The notes below the pieces were generated by a model. The model saw nothing but the letters and a program-made list of their open reading frames with translations. It ran no database searches and was not told the DNA's origin. Below, piece by piece: positions 9,983-19,227 of a DNA stretch of 45,940 bases. A program made the position numbers and the translations under genes. Position 1 is the first letter of the stretch; the number at the start of each line of letters is the position of its first letter. The stretch is from contig PCCK01000044.1 of assembly GCA_002731695.1 (NCBI GenBank), positions 1-45,940 of the forward strand, read 5' to 3'. Source of the DNA: Porticoccaceae bacterium (GTDB lineage Bacteria > Pseudomonadota > Gammaproteobacteria > Pseudomonadales > Porticoccaceae).

Positions 9983-11570
9983 CTTGCAAACTCTTTTTTT
10001 CTCGAATTACCTCCAATTCGGAGAGGATCCTCGCATGGTATTCCTTGTCGATCTTGTAAAATGCCATGAAGACACAGGCGAGCAGATACAATCCCAAATA
10101 AATTGGTCCATTGATGATTAGTAATCCGTCCATGGTCGCTTCTTCCAAACCTCCAACCTTAGCATTTTCAGGGAACCCTATTACCTCAAGTCCGAAACCC
10201 GCTAAAGCGCTACCAACGCCGGCAGTAGCTTTGTTTCCAAAGCTGCGTACGGAGAATATAACTCCCTCAGACCGACGTTTTGTCCGATATTCGTGGTCAT
10301 CGGCAACGTCAACTAACTGAGAGTCGATTATAATTTGAGTCACAGGAAAGATTGCAAAACCTAGTGCAAGGGGTCCATATACAACCCAAAGTTGGGCAGC
10401 GGTACCGGGAGGAGGCAGAAGATCGAACAAGCCAAAGAAGAAAGGACTGCTGACCATGATTGCAGTCCAAGTACAAGCAATAATGAAAGTCGTTTTCTTT
10501 TCAAAGAATTTAGACATAAACGCGAGGACGGGAAGAGCAACTACCATACCCGGCATTTTTGCGAGGCCGCCCCAAATCATATCTTCCGTTGGAATCTCAA
10601 ATACATATATATATGCGTAACCGCTGCAGACAGTAATAATCCCCAATGAGGCATAACAGGTTAGTAAGCTCAGACACGCCGCAATGTAATTGCGGTTGGT
10701 TATTAAATCGGTTAGCTCTCGGACATATTTTTTAAATGTAATTTTTTCTCTAATTTTTGTGTCGTGAAGATGTGGTATCTGGTTCATTGTACCTACGGCA
10801 CATATCATTACAGAGAAAAAGATCGTTATCGAACCAGCAGAGGCTAGTATTATATATCGAGGCTCATTTAGGAGACCATTCTCATATCCCTCGGTAGACG
10901 GAAAGATCAGGAAATAGGCAAACATCGTGATTGAGGCGGCAAAAACTGAGACTGCAACAGCGTTATATCCGAAGATGGAAGATCTTTCTTGGTAGTTGTC
11001 TGTAAGCTCTGCACCAAGGGCGTCGTGCGGTACAAGGTAAAATGTTTGAGATACCCTTACAAGAACCAAAAAAACCGTCAGCCACCAGAAGTACCCCATC
11101 GCCGAGAGCTCTTGGGGAGGTTGGTACAAAAAGAAGAAGGAAACTGCAAGAGGTAAAGCCGAGAAAAAAATAAACGGATGTCGTCTTCCAATCCTGCTTT
11201 TGAATTGATCCGAGTAGGTGCCTATTAGAGGATCCGTAATGGCATCACTGATACTTGCTATCGCAAAAGCAATCCCGGCCATGGCAGGCGAAACTCCCAA
11301 GACCTGATTATAAAAGATCAGAGTAACAATACCGCCAGCTGATACTACACCTTCTTGAATGGCACCAAAAGCAAAGAGAACTTTTGCCTTTACACTTAAC
11401 TTCCGGTCACGGTTGTCGGAGCCCCCATTATTTTTTCCGATTGATGAGGGTGAAGTCAGCTGTCTCTTACCTATGAAGTAAGCGGCTAAAAAGTTGACCC
11501 AGTGTTCGACCCTAGACAAGTCATCTGGTCTGGGTTGAGAACGTGGATTATTTGATGGTTCAAAGTCCAC
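9972..11570 (-). CDS. MFS transporter, glycoside-pentoside-hexuronide (GPH):cation symporter-like
   Basis: DAITDPLIGTYSDQFKSRIGRRHPFIFFSALPLAVSFFFLY; multiple hydrophobic segments; overlaps both neighbours by 11 nt. Confidence 0.85.
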   Translation of the reverse strand: MDFEPSNNPRSQPRPDDLSRVEHWVNFLAAYFIGKRQLTSPSSIGKNNGGSDNRDRKLSVKAKVLFAFGAIQEGVVSAGGIVTLIFYNQVLGVSPAMAGIAFAIASISDAITDPLIGTYSDQFKSRIGRRHPFIFFSALPLAVSFFFLYQPPQELSAMGYFWWLTVFLVLVRVSQTFYLVPHDALGAELTDNYQERSSIFGYNAVAVSVFAASITMFAYFLIFPSTEGYENGLLNEPRYIILASAGSITIFFSVMICAVGTMNQIPHLHDTKIREKITFKKYVRELTDLITNRNYIAACLSLLTCYASLGIITVCSGYAYIYVFEIPTEDMIWGGLAKMPGMVVALPVLAFMSKFFEKKTTFIIACTWTAIMVSSPFFFGLFDLLPPPGTAAQLWVVYGPLALGFAIFPVTQIIIDSQLVDVADDHEYRTKRRSEGVIFSVRSFGNKATAGVGSALAGFGLEVIGFPENAKVGGLEEATMDGLLIINGPIYLGLYLLACVFMAFYKIDKEYHARILSELEVIREKKSLQDDT

Positions 11571-12387
11571 TGAAGGATGGATCTCGTTTTTCCATGAATG
11601 CTTTTACAGCATTTTTATGGTCCTCGGTCTTGGCGCAATGCACGTGATGCGTACACTCTAGGTCCATACAATCATCTACATCACCTGACGATATAGCTCG
11701 ATTGAGGTTCTCTTTCATGTACCTAAAAGCTATCGGAGGTCCGCTCGCGAGGCGGGCTGCAATTTCGTGAGTTTTAGTTGAAAGTTCTTCTGGCTCGACG
11801 ACCCAGTTTGTCAGGCCCAAGCTTAGAGCATCCTTCGCGCTTAATCTATCGGACAGATAGTACAGTTCTCGAGCCTTAGCCGTTCCTACCAGCTGCGACA
11901 TGAAGAAGGTCCCACCAAAATCTCCAGAGAATCCAACGCGTGCAAACGCTGTGGTCATTATGGCATTAGATGCCATGATCCGAAGATCACAAGCTAGCGC
12001 TAGTGCTAGCCCTGCCCCCGCTGCCGCTCCCGGAAGAACAGCAATTGTTGGTTTGGGGATTTTATAAAGCTGTCCTGCGGTAGCGCGTTGATCTATACGC
12101 TGCCTATGGATGGCTTCATCGATAGTCATGGGCCTTGCGGAGCTATTCATCGCAGCCATTGCCTTCACATCTCCCCCTGAGCAGAAGCCTTTGCCGGCCC
12201 CTGTGAGAATGATGCAGCGTATATCAGTATTCTGGGCTGCATCAGCCAGCTGTGTGCTCAGGCCATGAAGTAACTCGGCAGATAGAGCATTGCGGGCCGC
12301 TGGCCGATTCATTGTGAGGGTCAAGATTCCGTCACTTAGAGACGTTAAAAGATGTTCTTGGGCGTTCGGTGCTGTTTTCAGAGACAT
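11560..12387 (-). CDS. enoyl-CoA hydratase/isomerase family protein
   Basis: CIILTGAGKGFCSGGDVKAM, GAAAGAGLALALACDLRIMA motifs. Confidence 0.92.
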   Translation of the reverse strand: MSLKTAPNAQEHLLTSLSDGILTLTMNRPAARNALSAELLHGLSTQLADAAQNTDIRCIILTGAGKGFCSGGDVKAMAAMNSSARPMTIDEAIHRQRIDQRATAGQLYKIPKPTIAVLPGAAAGAGLALALACDLRIMASNAIMTTAFARVGFSGDFGGTFFMSQLVGTAKARELYYLSDRLSAKDALSLGLTNWVVEPEELSTKTHEIAARLASGPPIAFRYMKENLNRAISSGDVDDCMDLECTHHVHCAKTEDHKNAVKAFMEKRDPSFSGL

Positions 12388-12493
12388 TTGAATTCTATCC
12401 TCTTGTAAAAATTATTTATATTGCTCCAGCAGATCTGAGTATATCGATTGTTATTATCCATCTGTTCGTGTCTTAATTGGGAAAGCACCCATT

Positions 12494-13234
12494 TTAAATA
12501 AGATTCAAGTTAATTCCGCAGGCAGTCACAGAGTTTCCTTTTTTAGGGAGGCCCAATCGCTCAGCCTGATCCAATATAACACTCTTATCGATAACCTCAA
12601 TATCAATGGCGCTAAGAGAGGGACCTTTATTGTCCTCGGCTTTGACAAATCGTACCTCGCTGGAGTCGAGTGGCAGGCGCGGTGCTTCTTTGGAGTAATC
12701 GATAGGGCGGTTATAGGCGATGCCCCAGAGCTTTGCGACTCCATCCGGATCGTCGCTTTGGATTTCGGCGGCCGTTATTGATTGAGCATATTTCGCCTTT
12801 CGCTTATCCCAGCCTTCACCAGCCCAGTACCAAGCGTCCGGAGGCGCCATCCAGTCCAATGAAGCGATTGCGCCGGGGACATCCTTTGGGTGGAGGTGAA
12901 TCGCGGCAGCTCTTTCTGACTCTGTCTCCCATATAATCCTAATATCTGTATTAGTTAGTCGATTTTTTTCAGTTTTGAAATCATTTACTTGAACAATCAC
13001 CATGTAACCCCCGTCTCCCCCTCGCCGGTCGAGGAGCCGTCCGGCTGTCGTCCCATCCTTGATTGGACTTACGACCTCAAGGAAGGTATCACCGACGGTG
13101 AATATAATATTTTGGCAACCAAAAATTACCATTTTAGGATCCGCAAAAATTTGTTCCGCACCCAAAAGCAATGATAGTGTGGATTTTACTTGCTCTATTT
13201 CTCGAGTCACAAGCGCAATCTGCCTGATTCTCAT
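12494..13234 (-). CDS. VOC (glyoxalase/dioxygenase superfamily) protein
   Basis: RIRQIALVTREIEQVKSTLSLLLGAEQ...FTVGDTFLEVVSPIKDGTTAGRLLDRRGGDGGYMVIVQVNDF. Confidence 0.8.
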   Translation of the reverse strand: MRIRQIALVTREIEQVKSTLSLLLGAEQIFADPKMVIFGCQNIIFTVGDTFLEVVSPIKDGTTAGRLLDRRGGDGGYMVIVQVNDFKTEKNRLTNTDIRIIWETESERAAAIHLHPKDVPGAIASLDWMAPPDAWYWAGEGWDKRKAKYAQSITAAEIQSDDPDGVAKLWGIAYNRPIDYSKEAPRLPLDSSEVRFVKAEDNKGPSLSAIDIEVIDKSVILDQAERLGLPKKGNSVTACGINLNLI

Positions 13235-13401
13235 TATGACCCCCTTTGTTGTTATTGGTTGGAACTATACAAGGAGCATCTCTTTGCACTGCCCGAACAA
13301 TTCTGCCTCTGTACAAATGGCCGTTCCTGCGGCATTGTTCCCTTAATTGGAGCATAATGTCAACGCTCCATGTTGCGGCGGATATGTAAAGGGAAACGCG
13401 A

Positions 13402-14952
13402 ATGAATGGAGCAGAGGCACTAATTGAGACATTATTTAAGGGGGGTGTAAGGGTGTGTTTTGCCAATCCCGGTACCTCAGAAATGCAGCTCGTGGCGGCA
13501 ATTGACAAACAGGATGGGATGGAAGCCATTCTAGGTTTGTTTGAGGGGGTAGTTACGGGCGCGGCCGATGGATATGCGCGTATGACGGATAAGCCGGCGG
13601 CGACTTTATTACACCTCGGACCAGGACTGGCAAATGGCCTCGCCAATATACACAACGCGCGGCGTGCGCACACGGCGATGATCAACATTGTGGGTGATCA
13701 CGCGGTCGATCATCTTAAGTATGATGCACCATTGACGTCAGACATAGTTGGTGTAGCCTCACCGATGTCTCATTGGGTTCGTACCTCGACTTCATCCTCT
13801 GATCTTGCAGATGCAGGCGCAGAAGCTATTGTTGCGTCTCAAATTTATCCGGGGCAGATTGCTACTGTGGTTGCCCCTGGGGACCATGCCTGGACTGATG
13901 GTGCCAAGGCAGCCGAGTGTGAAAAAATTCCAGATGTACCAAAGGCAAGAGAGCTTGATGTGTTAAAAGCCGCCGCTGTTCTGGGGGATAAGACGCGGAA
14001 GAGTGCTCTATTCCTCGGCGGAAGGGCTCTTCGAGAGGCAGCTTTGTTTCAAGCGGGTCGAGTGGTTGCAACAACAGGTGCGAGAATTATCTGTGAGACT
14101 ATAAATGCCAGATGGCAGAGGGGTGCTGGAAGAGTGACGGCGGAGCGATTACCGTATTTTTCCGAAATGGCGGTTGAATATCTTGACGGACTTGAGCAGA
14201 TTGTATTCGTTGGCTGTAAACCACCTGTAGCTTTTTTTGCATATCCAGGAAAAGAAAGCTGGATATCTCCGAAGAATGCCAAACTTGTGGAGTTGGCAAA
14301 AGTGTCAATTGACCCAGCGGACGCATTGCGCAGGTTAGCTGATGAATTAGATGCGCCAAGTTTACCCGCAAATGTTCAAGACGAGACACCTATGAATTTT
14401 GAGCGCGGCAAGCTCACTCGGGAGTCCGCGGGGATAATTATTTCAAAGCTGATGCCTGAGAACGCAATAGTCTCTGATGAGTCCGGCACAAGTGGTGGCG
14501 CAGCATTTCGATATAGCGCAGGTGGACCGAAACATGATTGGTTAATGATCACAGGAGGGGCTATTGGACAGGGCCTCCCAGTGGCAGTGGGCGCAGCTGT
14601 GGCGTGTCGGGATCGGAAGGTTATTGCGTTACAGGCAGACGGATCAGGTATGTACACCGTCCAAGCTTTATGGACTATGGCAAGAGAGAATCTTGATGTA
14701 TTGACCATAATTATGAAGAACAATAGTTATGGAATCCTCAATATTGAACTCAGTCGAGTGGGCGTCACACATCCTGGACCTAAGGCCCTTTCGCTATTAG
14801 ACTTATCCAACCCAACCTTAAATTGGGTTTCGATATCCGAGGGCCTCGGCGTCAAGGCGGTAAGAGCAGAAACTACTGACGAGTTTTTCGAGGCAGTTTC
14901 ACAGGCAATGGTCAGTAAAGGGCCACGTTTGATTGAGGCTCAATTAGTGTGA
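13402..14952 (+). CDS. thiamine diphosphate-dependent enzyme (acetolactate synthase large subunit-like; substrate unknown)
   Basis: CFANPGTSEMQLVAAID, GLFEGVVTGAADGYARM (cofactor Glu), QADGSGMYTVQALWTMARENLDVLTIIMKNNSYGIL (ThDP motif). Confidence 0.88.
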   Translation: MNGAEALIETLFKGGVRVCFANPGTSEMQLVAAIDKQDGMEAILGLFEGVVTGAADGYARMTDKPAATLLHLGPGLANGLANIHNARRAHTAMINIVGDHAVDHLKYDAPLTSDIVGVASPMSHWVRTSTSSSDLADAGAEAIVASQIYPGQIATVVAPGDHAWTDGAKAAECEKIPDVPKARELDVLKAAAVLGDKTRKSALFLGGRALREAALFQAGRVVATTGARIICETINARWQRGAGRVTAERLPYFSEMAVEYLDGLEQIVFVGCKPPVAFFAYPGKESWISPKNAKLVELAKVSIDPADALRRLADELDAPSLPANVQDETPMNFERGKLTRESAGIIISKLMPENAIVSDESGTSGGAAFRYSAGGPKHDWLMITGGAIGQGLPVAVGAAVACRDRKVIALQADGSGMYTVQALWTMARENLDVLTIIMKNNSYGILNIELSRVGVTHPGPKALSLLDLSNPTLNWVSISEGLGVKAVRAETTDEFFEAVSQAMVSKGPRLIEAQLV

Positions 14953-14975
14953 CATCACAGCGTGATGCGGAGCCG

Positions 14976-15902
14976 TTATAGGGTTTTTGCAGGGACAAAT
15001 TGATTGATTGTGGTGTAGAAATCTTTGACGATAGCCTCTTCGTTAAAGTTCTCCCTAATAGTGATCGTCCTTTTGTTATCAGGGCGATTAAGCCAGTTAC
15101 CGTTGTCGAGTATTGGCGCGGGTATTGTTACTTCGCTAGACCATCTGGAGTTTTTAAGGATAGCCGCTGCTGCCATGTCATAGAGAGCCCTCGATGGGGG
15201 GTCACCGTAGAGGTGAGTGTTGTTAAGAAGATTTATTGAGTAGTCACCAAAATAGTGGAAAATGCCGCCATGGCGACCCACCACACCATCCTTTATCCAT
15301 GGACCCTTGCCGGCGATATTTTTTTTAAGCGCTTCTGGAGTAACTCTCACAGCCCCCGTTCCTGACTTGGAAAAATATCGGACGACGGCTATCTCAAGGT
15401 CCACGGTAGAGTCTAAGACAAAGTTGACTGATTCTTGATCATTTATGAGGTTATATTCTCCTGGCTGGGGATAATTTGAGCCAAGCCAGACAATTTTGAG
15501 TTTATCCGCTATTGTAGGTTTTTTTTTAAGTGCTAAGGCAACGTTGGTCAGCTTCCCAATGGCAAGTAGAACTAGTTTTTGTTTTTCCGGTCTGGAGGCT
15601 CTCTCGATTATTAGGTTGACCGCGTCAATCCCATCGAAGTTTTCTTGCAAGACATCCTTGGAAATTGTTTCAAAGGAGCCTGAGGCGCCACGCGTTACCC
15701 TTAACTGATCATATAGCCCACAGAATTTTACGATTCTTTCTGCCTCTTCGGCTTGGGATTCTATATCGCCTCCGTTATCAGTGCGGTTTACTGTTATACC
15801 CTCTATAAGGAACGATTTCCCACTAAGAAGAACATAAGCAATTGCCTGCTGGTCATCTATCTCATTATTTGCATCAGTATCTAAAAGAATCCTCGTTTTC
15901 AC
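14976..15902 (-). CDS. nucleoside hydrolase-like protein
   Basis: ILLDTDANNEIDDQQAIAYVL..GITVNRTDNGGDIESQAEEAERIVKFCG; LVLLAIGKLTNVALAL. Confidence 0.82.
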   Translation of the reverse strand: MKTRILLDTDANNEIDDQQAIAYVLLSGKSFLIEGITVNRTDNGGDIESQAEEAERIVKFCGLYDQLRVTRGASGSFETISKDVLQENFDGIDAVNLIIERASRPEKQKLVLLAIGKLTNVALALKKKPTIADKLKIVWLGSNYPQPGEYNLINDQESVNFVLDSTVDLEIAVVRYFSKSGTGAVRVTPEALKKNIAGKGPWIKDGVVGRHGGIFHYFGDYSINLLNNTHLYGDPPSRALYDMAAAAILKNSRWSSEVTIPAPILDNGNWLNRPDNKRTITIRENFNEEAIVKDFYTTINQFVPAKTL

Positions 15903-15928
15903 ACTTATCCCTTATTTTTTTTAAAGGT

Positions 15929-16759
15929 TTAGTTGGTAAAAGTCTTCGCAGGTACCGGTTTTTCACCTCGAATCGTTGCCCTGTAGCCCAGTCTTAGAGC
16001 GGGAAAATAGTCGAAAGAAGCATAGTGCTGAACACAACGATTGTCCCAGAAAACGACGGTATTAGGTTCCCAACGGATTCGACACTGGTGATTAATAGAA
16101 TATGCAACGTGGTTATAAATCATCCGCAGAACTGCTTTGCTCTCAAGAAACGTCAGGCCCTCAATTTTTTCTACGAATGCTGCGTTTACGAAAAGGGCTT
16201 TGCGATTGTTTAAAGGATGTAGTCTTACAACAGGATGCAATGAGGACTCGAGTTCGTCCATTTTTTTCATTCCACTTGTGTACAGGTAGTGCGCTTTAGG
16301 CACATGAAGGGCCTTGAGTTTCTGTAAAAATGCCTTCATGGATACTGATAACGAGTCGAAAGCTTGATACATATTTGCAAAGACTGTATCTCCACCCGAA
16401 CTGGGAGTTATCTCCATTCTAAGCATTGATAGGCCGGGTGGTTTAGAGTCGCTGGATACGTCTGAGTGCCAAAGTTCCCCGGCCGCATACTTAGAATTTT
16501 GGTCTGCCTTAATCTGAACTAATTCCTTCGGGATATCGTTAGGGTTATTGGGTTTAGTGAGGGGATCCCCTAACCTGCGAGCAAATACGGCCTGTTCTTG
16601 CTTACTCATGATAACGTTTCTTACCACCACGATGCACTTGTCAGCAGCCAGCCGCTGGACTTCATCCAACTCTTGATCTGAAAACTCAATAAGCTGCTTT
16701 TGGGTGTCTAGTTCGACACCCAAATGGGGAGTTACCGCCCTTGATCTCAATAAATCCAT
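15929..16759 (-). CDS. TauD/TfdA-family Fe(II)/2-oxoglutarate dioxygenase
   Basis: LWHSDVSSDSKPPGLSMLRM (HxD), VVFWDNRCVQHYASFDY (distal His). Confidence 0.9.
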   Translation of the reverse strand: MDLLRSRAVTPHLGVELDTQKQLIEFSDQELDEVQRLAADKCIVVVRNVIMSKQEQAVFARRLGDPLTKPNNPNDIPKELVQIKADQNSKYAAGELWHSDVSSDSKPPGLSMLRMEITPSSGGDTVFANMYQAFDSLSVSMKAFLQKLKALHVPKAHYLYTSGMKKMDELESSLHPVVRLHPLNNRKALFVNAAFVEKIEGLTFLESKAVLRMIYNHVAYSINHQCRIRWEPNTVVFWDNRCVQHYASFDYFPALRLGYRATIRGEKPVPAKTFTN

Positions 16760-16810
16760 CGAAAGATCATCATAATCAGCGATCTTCAGCAGCGAAGACG
16801 AGCTCTTACC

Positions 16811-18154
16811 CTACCAGAGATCATACTTCCTTACCTCGTTCCTTCCGACAACCATGTGATGAACCTCATCTGGACCATCGGCTAGCCGAAGTGTACGCTG
16901 AGATGCATACATTCTTGCTAATGGTGTCCACTGGGAGGTTCCGGTTGCTCCGTACATCTGAATTGCGTCGTCAATGATCTTACAAACTTTCTCGGGAACC
17001 ATAGCTTTTACAGCGCTCACGTACACGCGAGCTTCTTTATTACCCAAGACATCCATAGCCTTTGCCGCCTGTAGTACCATTAGTCTACAGGCATCGATTT
17101 CAATCCTCGCTCGTGATATAACCTCAAGATTCTTCCCAAGCTTGACGATCGGTTTTCCAAATGCGACTCTGGTGCTGGCACGTTTTATCATCATCTCCAG
17201 CGCGACCTCGGCCGCTCCTATAGACCTCATACAATGATGTATCCTGCCTGGGCCAAGTCGAAGTTGTGAAATTTCAAAACCTCTTCCTTCCCCCAGTAGA
17301 ATATTTTCTTTGGGAACGCGAACGTCTTTGAAGCGAATATGCATATGACCATGCGGCGCCTCAGGATCCCCAAAGACATGCATTGGTCCCATGATTTGTA
17401 CTCCAGGGGTATCAATGGGGACTAGGATCTGTGACTGCTGACGGAAGGTTTCAGCTTCCGGGCTGGTTTTCACCATGGTAATCATGACCTTGCACCTTGG
17501 GTCACCAGCACCACTAATGTAATACTTCTCTCCGTTGATTACCCATTCATCGCCCTCAAGGCACGCTAAAGTACTGATGTTTTTTGCGTCTGATGATGCA
17601 ACAGCAGGTTCGGTCATAGCGTAAGCAGACCGGATCTCACCTGCCAGCAACGGCTTTAACCACTGTTCCTTCTGTTGCGGTGTCCCGACTCGCTCTAGTA
17701 CTTCCATATTGCCAGTATCTGGAGCGCTACAATTCAAAGTTTGTGACGCAAGATAAGTCTTTCCGAGTTCGGTGGCGAGATAGGCATAATCTAGGTTCGA
17801 TAAGCCCTCTCCAGTCTCAGAATTTGGGAGGAAAAAGTTCCATAAACCGGCAGCCTTCGCTTTATCTTTGGCCCCTTCAAGTAATTCGAGCTGTCTGGGG
17901 TGATAACTCCAAATGTTTTCCTTGCTCTCATCATATGAGTGGTATTCCTCGAGCATGGGCGCTACGTTTTCTGCCACATGTTTTTTGATTGCGGCAAAAA
18001 GCGGTTGTGATTCTTCAGACATATTGAGGTTGAAGAGTTCCGGATTTGGTGCGGATATCAAGGAGTCAACATCCTGTTTGCCGACAGAGGATAATTTCGG
18101 CTGACTCTCCGCCGTGCTATGTAGGTCACGTTGCTTTGCATTTGGGTTAGACAT
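16811..18154 (-). CDS. acyl-CoA dehydrogenase, ACAD10/11 (LvaC)-like
   Basis: AYAMTEPAVASSDAKNI, LRLGPGRIHHCMRSIGAAEVALEMM, QMYGATGTSQWTPLARMYASQRTLRLADGPDEVH. Confidence 0.92.
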   Translation of the reverse strand: MSNPNAKQRDLHSTAESQPKLSSVGKQDVDSLISAPNPELFNLNMSEESQPLFAAIKKHVAENVAPMLEEYHSYDESKENIWSYHPRQLELLEGAKDKAKAAGLWNFFLPNSETGEGLSNLDYAYLATELGKTYLASQTLNCSAPDTGNMEVLERVGTPQQKEQWLKPLLAGEIRSAYAMTEPAVASSDAKNISTLACLEGDEWVINGEKYYISGAGDPRCKVMITMVKTSPEAETFRQQSQILVPIDTPGVQIMGPMHVFGDPEAPHGHMHIRFKDVRVPKENILLGEGRGFEISQLRLGPGRIHHCMRSIGAAEVALEMMIKRASTRVAFGKPIVKLGKNLEVISRARIEIDACRLMVLQAAKAMDVLGNKEARVYVSAVKAMVPEKVCKIIDDAIQMYGATGTSQWTPLARMYASQRTLRLADGPDEVHHMVVGRNEVRKYDLW

Positions 18155-18305
18155 TTGGGTACTCCTGAATGTGGTCTGTCAAAGCGGTAATTTCTCATAA
18201 TATCTCCAGTTACGGCATTTTTGTAATCAGAGATTTCCAAGTATACCTAGCGGATTTTTATTTGGGGGGTTTTCTTGCAGGGATCCCCCCATTTTGTTGA
18301 CCAAT

Positions 18306-18329
18306 GAGTACTGAACAAGCAAGGTACTC
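18306..18329. promoter_or_regulatory. inverted repeat GAGTAC-N12-GTACTC upstream of the SDR gene
   Basis: Exact 6-bp arms 12 bp apart in the divergent ACAD/SDR spacer. Confidence 0.3.
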
Positions 18330-18357
18330 GGTCGAATAACTGCATTTTGGGACTTAA

Positions 18358-19137
18358 ATGGTTATGAAAGATATATTTGATATTAGTGGTCGGGTTGCGA
18401 TAGTAACTGGAGGCTCTCGCGGAATTGGTAAAATGATTGCAGCAGAGTTCGTGAAAAGAGGTGTCAAGACATATATCACATCTCGCAAGGCTAAACCGTG
18501 CCAAGAGACTGCAAAAGAGCTCTCTGATTATGGAGAATGTATTGCGATTCCGTATGACTTATCAGGTGTAGAGGGAATAAGTGGTTTTATAAGGGAAATT
18601 TCGGGGCGAGAGGATCATCTTGATATTTTAATAAATAATGCTGGTGCTGCATGGACTGCGCCGTTCGACGATTTTCCAGAAAGTGGTTGGGATAAGGTAA
18701 TGAACATCAACATCAAGTCTGTATTTTTTCTTACTCAACAGTTGGCGCCTCTGTTACGGTTGGGCGCATCTGAAGATCAGCCATCAAAGGTAATAAATAT
18801 TGCGTCTATTGATGGCCTTCGTACTCCGAGACTTGAGACCTACTCTTATGTGGCGAGCAAGGCTGGATTAATAGGTATGACTGGGCTGATGGCGAAGCGG
18901 CTTATAGATGATAATATCATTGTAAACGGAATTGCACCGGGGGCATTTTCCAGTAACATGAATATCAGTGCTAGAGACGAGCCTGACCGAGTTGCTTCGG
19001 TAATACCTGCTAAAAGAATTGGACGAGCAGATGATATAGCTGGGACAGCTGTGTATATGTGCTCGCGCGCTGGTGATTATCTTGTTGGCACAACGATTGC
19101 TGTGGATGGCGGACTTGTTTATGCGAGGACTGATTAG
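18358..19137 (+). CDS. SDR family oxidoreductase
   Basis: AIVTGGSRGIGKMIA, NNAGAAW, SYVASKAGLIGMT (YxxxK). Confidence 0.93.
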   Translation: MVMKDIFDISGRVAIVTGGSRGIGKMIAAEFVKRGVKTYITSRKAKPCQETAKELSDYGECIAIPYDLSGVEGISGFIREISGREDHLDILINNAGAAWTAPFDDFPESGWDKVMNINIKSVFFLTQQLAPLLRLGASEDQPSKVINIASIDGLRTPRLETYSYVASKAGLIGMTGLMAKRLIDDNIIVNGIAPGAFSSNMNISARDEPDRVASVIPAKRIGRADDIAGTAVYMCSRAGDYLVGTTIAVDGGLVYARTD

Positions 19138-19227
19138 TCTGATAAGAGTTAATATATTTGGGAGGCTACCTCCGATTGATTACCAAAAATAACTAATTGG
19201 AAAGATAAAAAGTTTGGGAGAAAGGTC

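Noticed and set aside
13134-13688. 184-aa minus-strand ORF
   Set aside because: Antisense to the ThDP enzyme 5' end and overlapping the VOC gene start; no recognisable domain.
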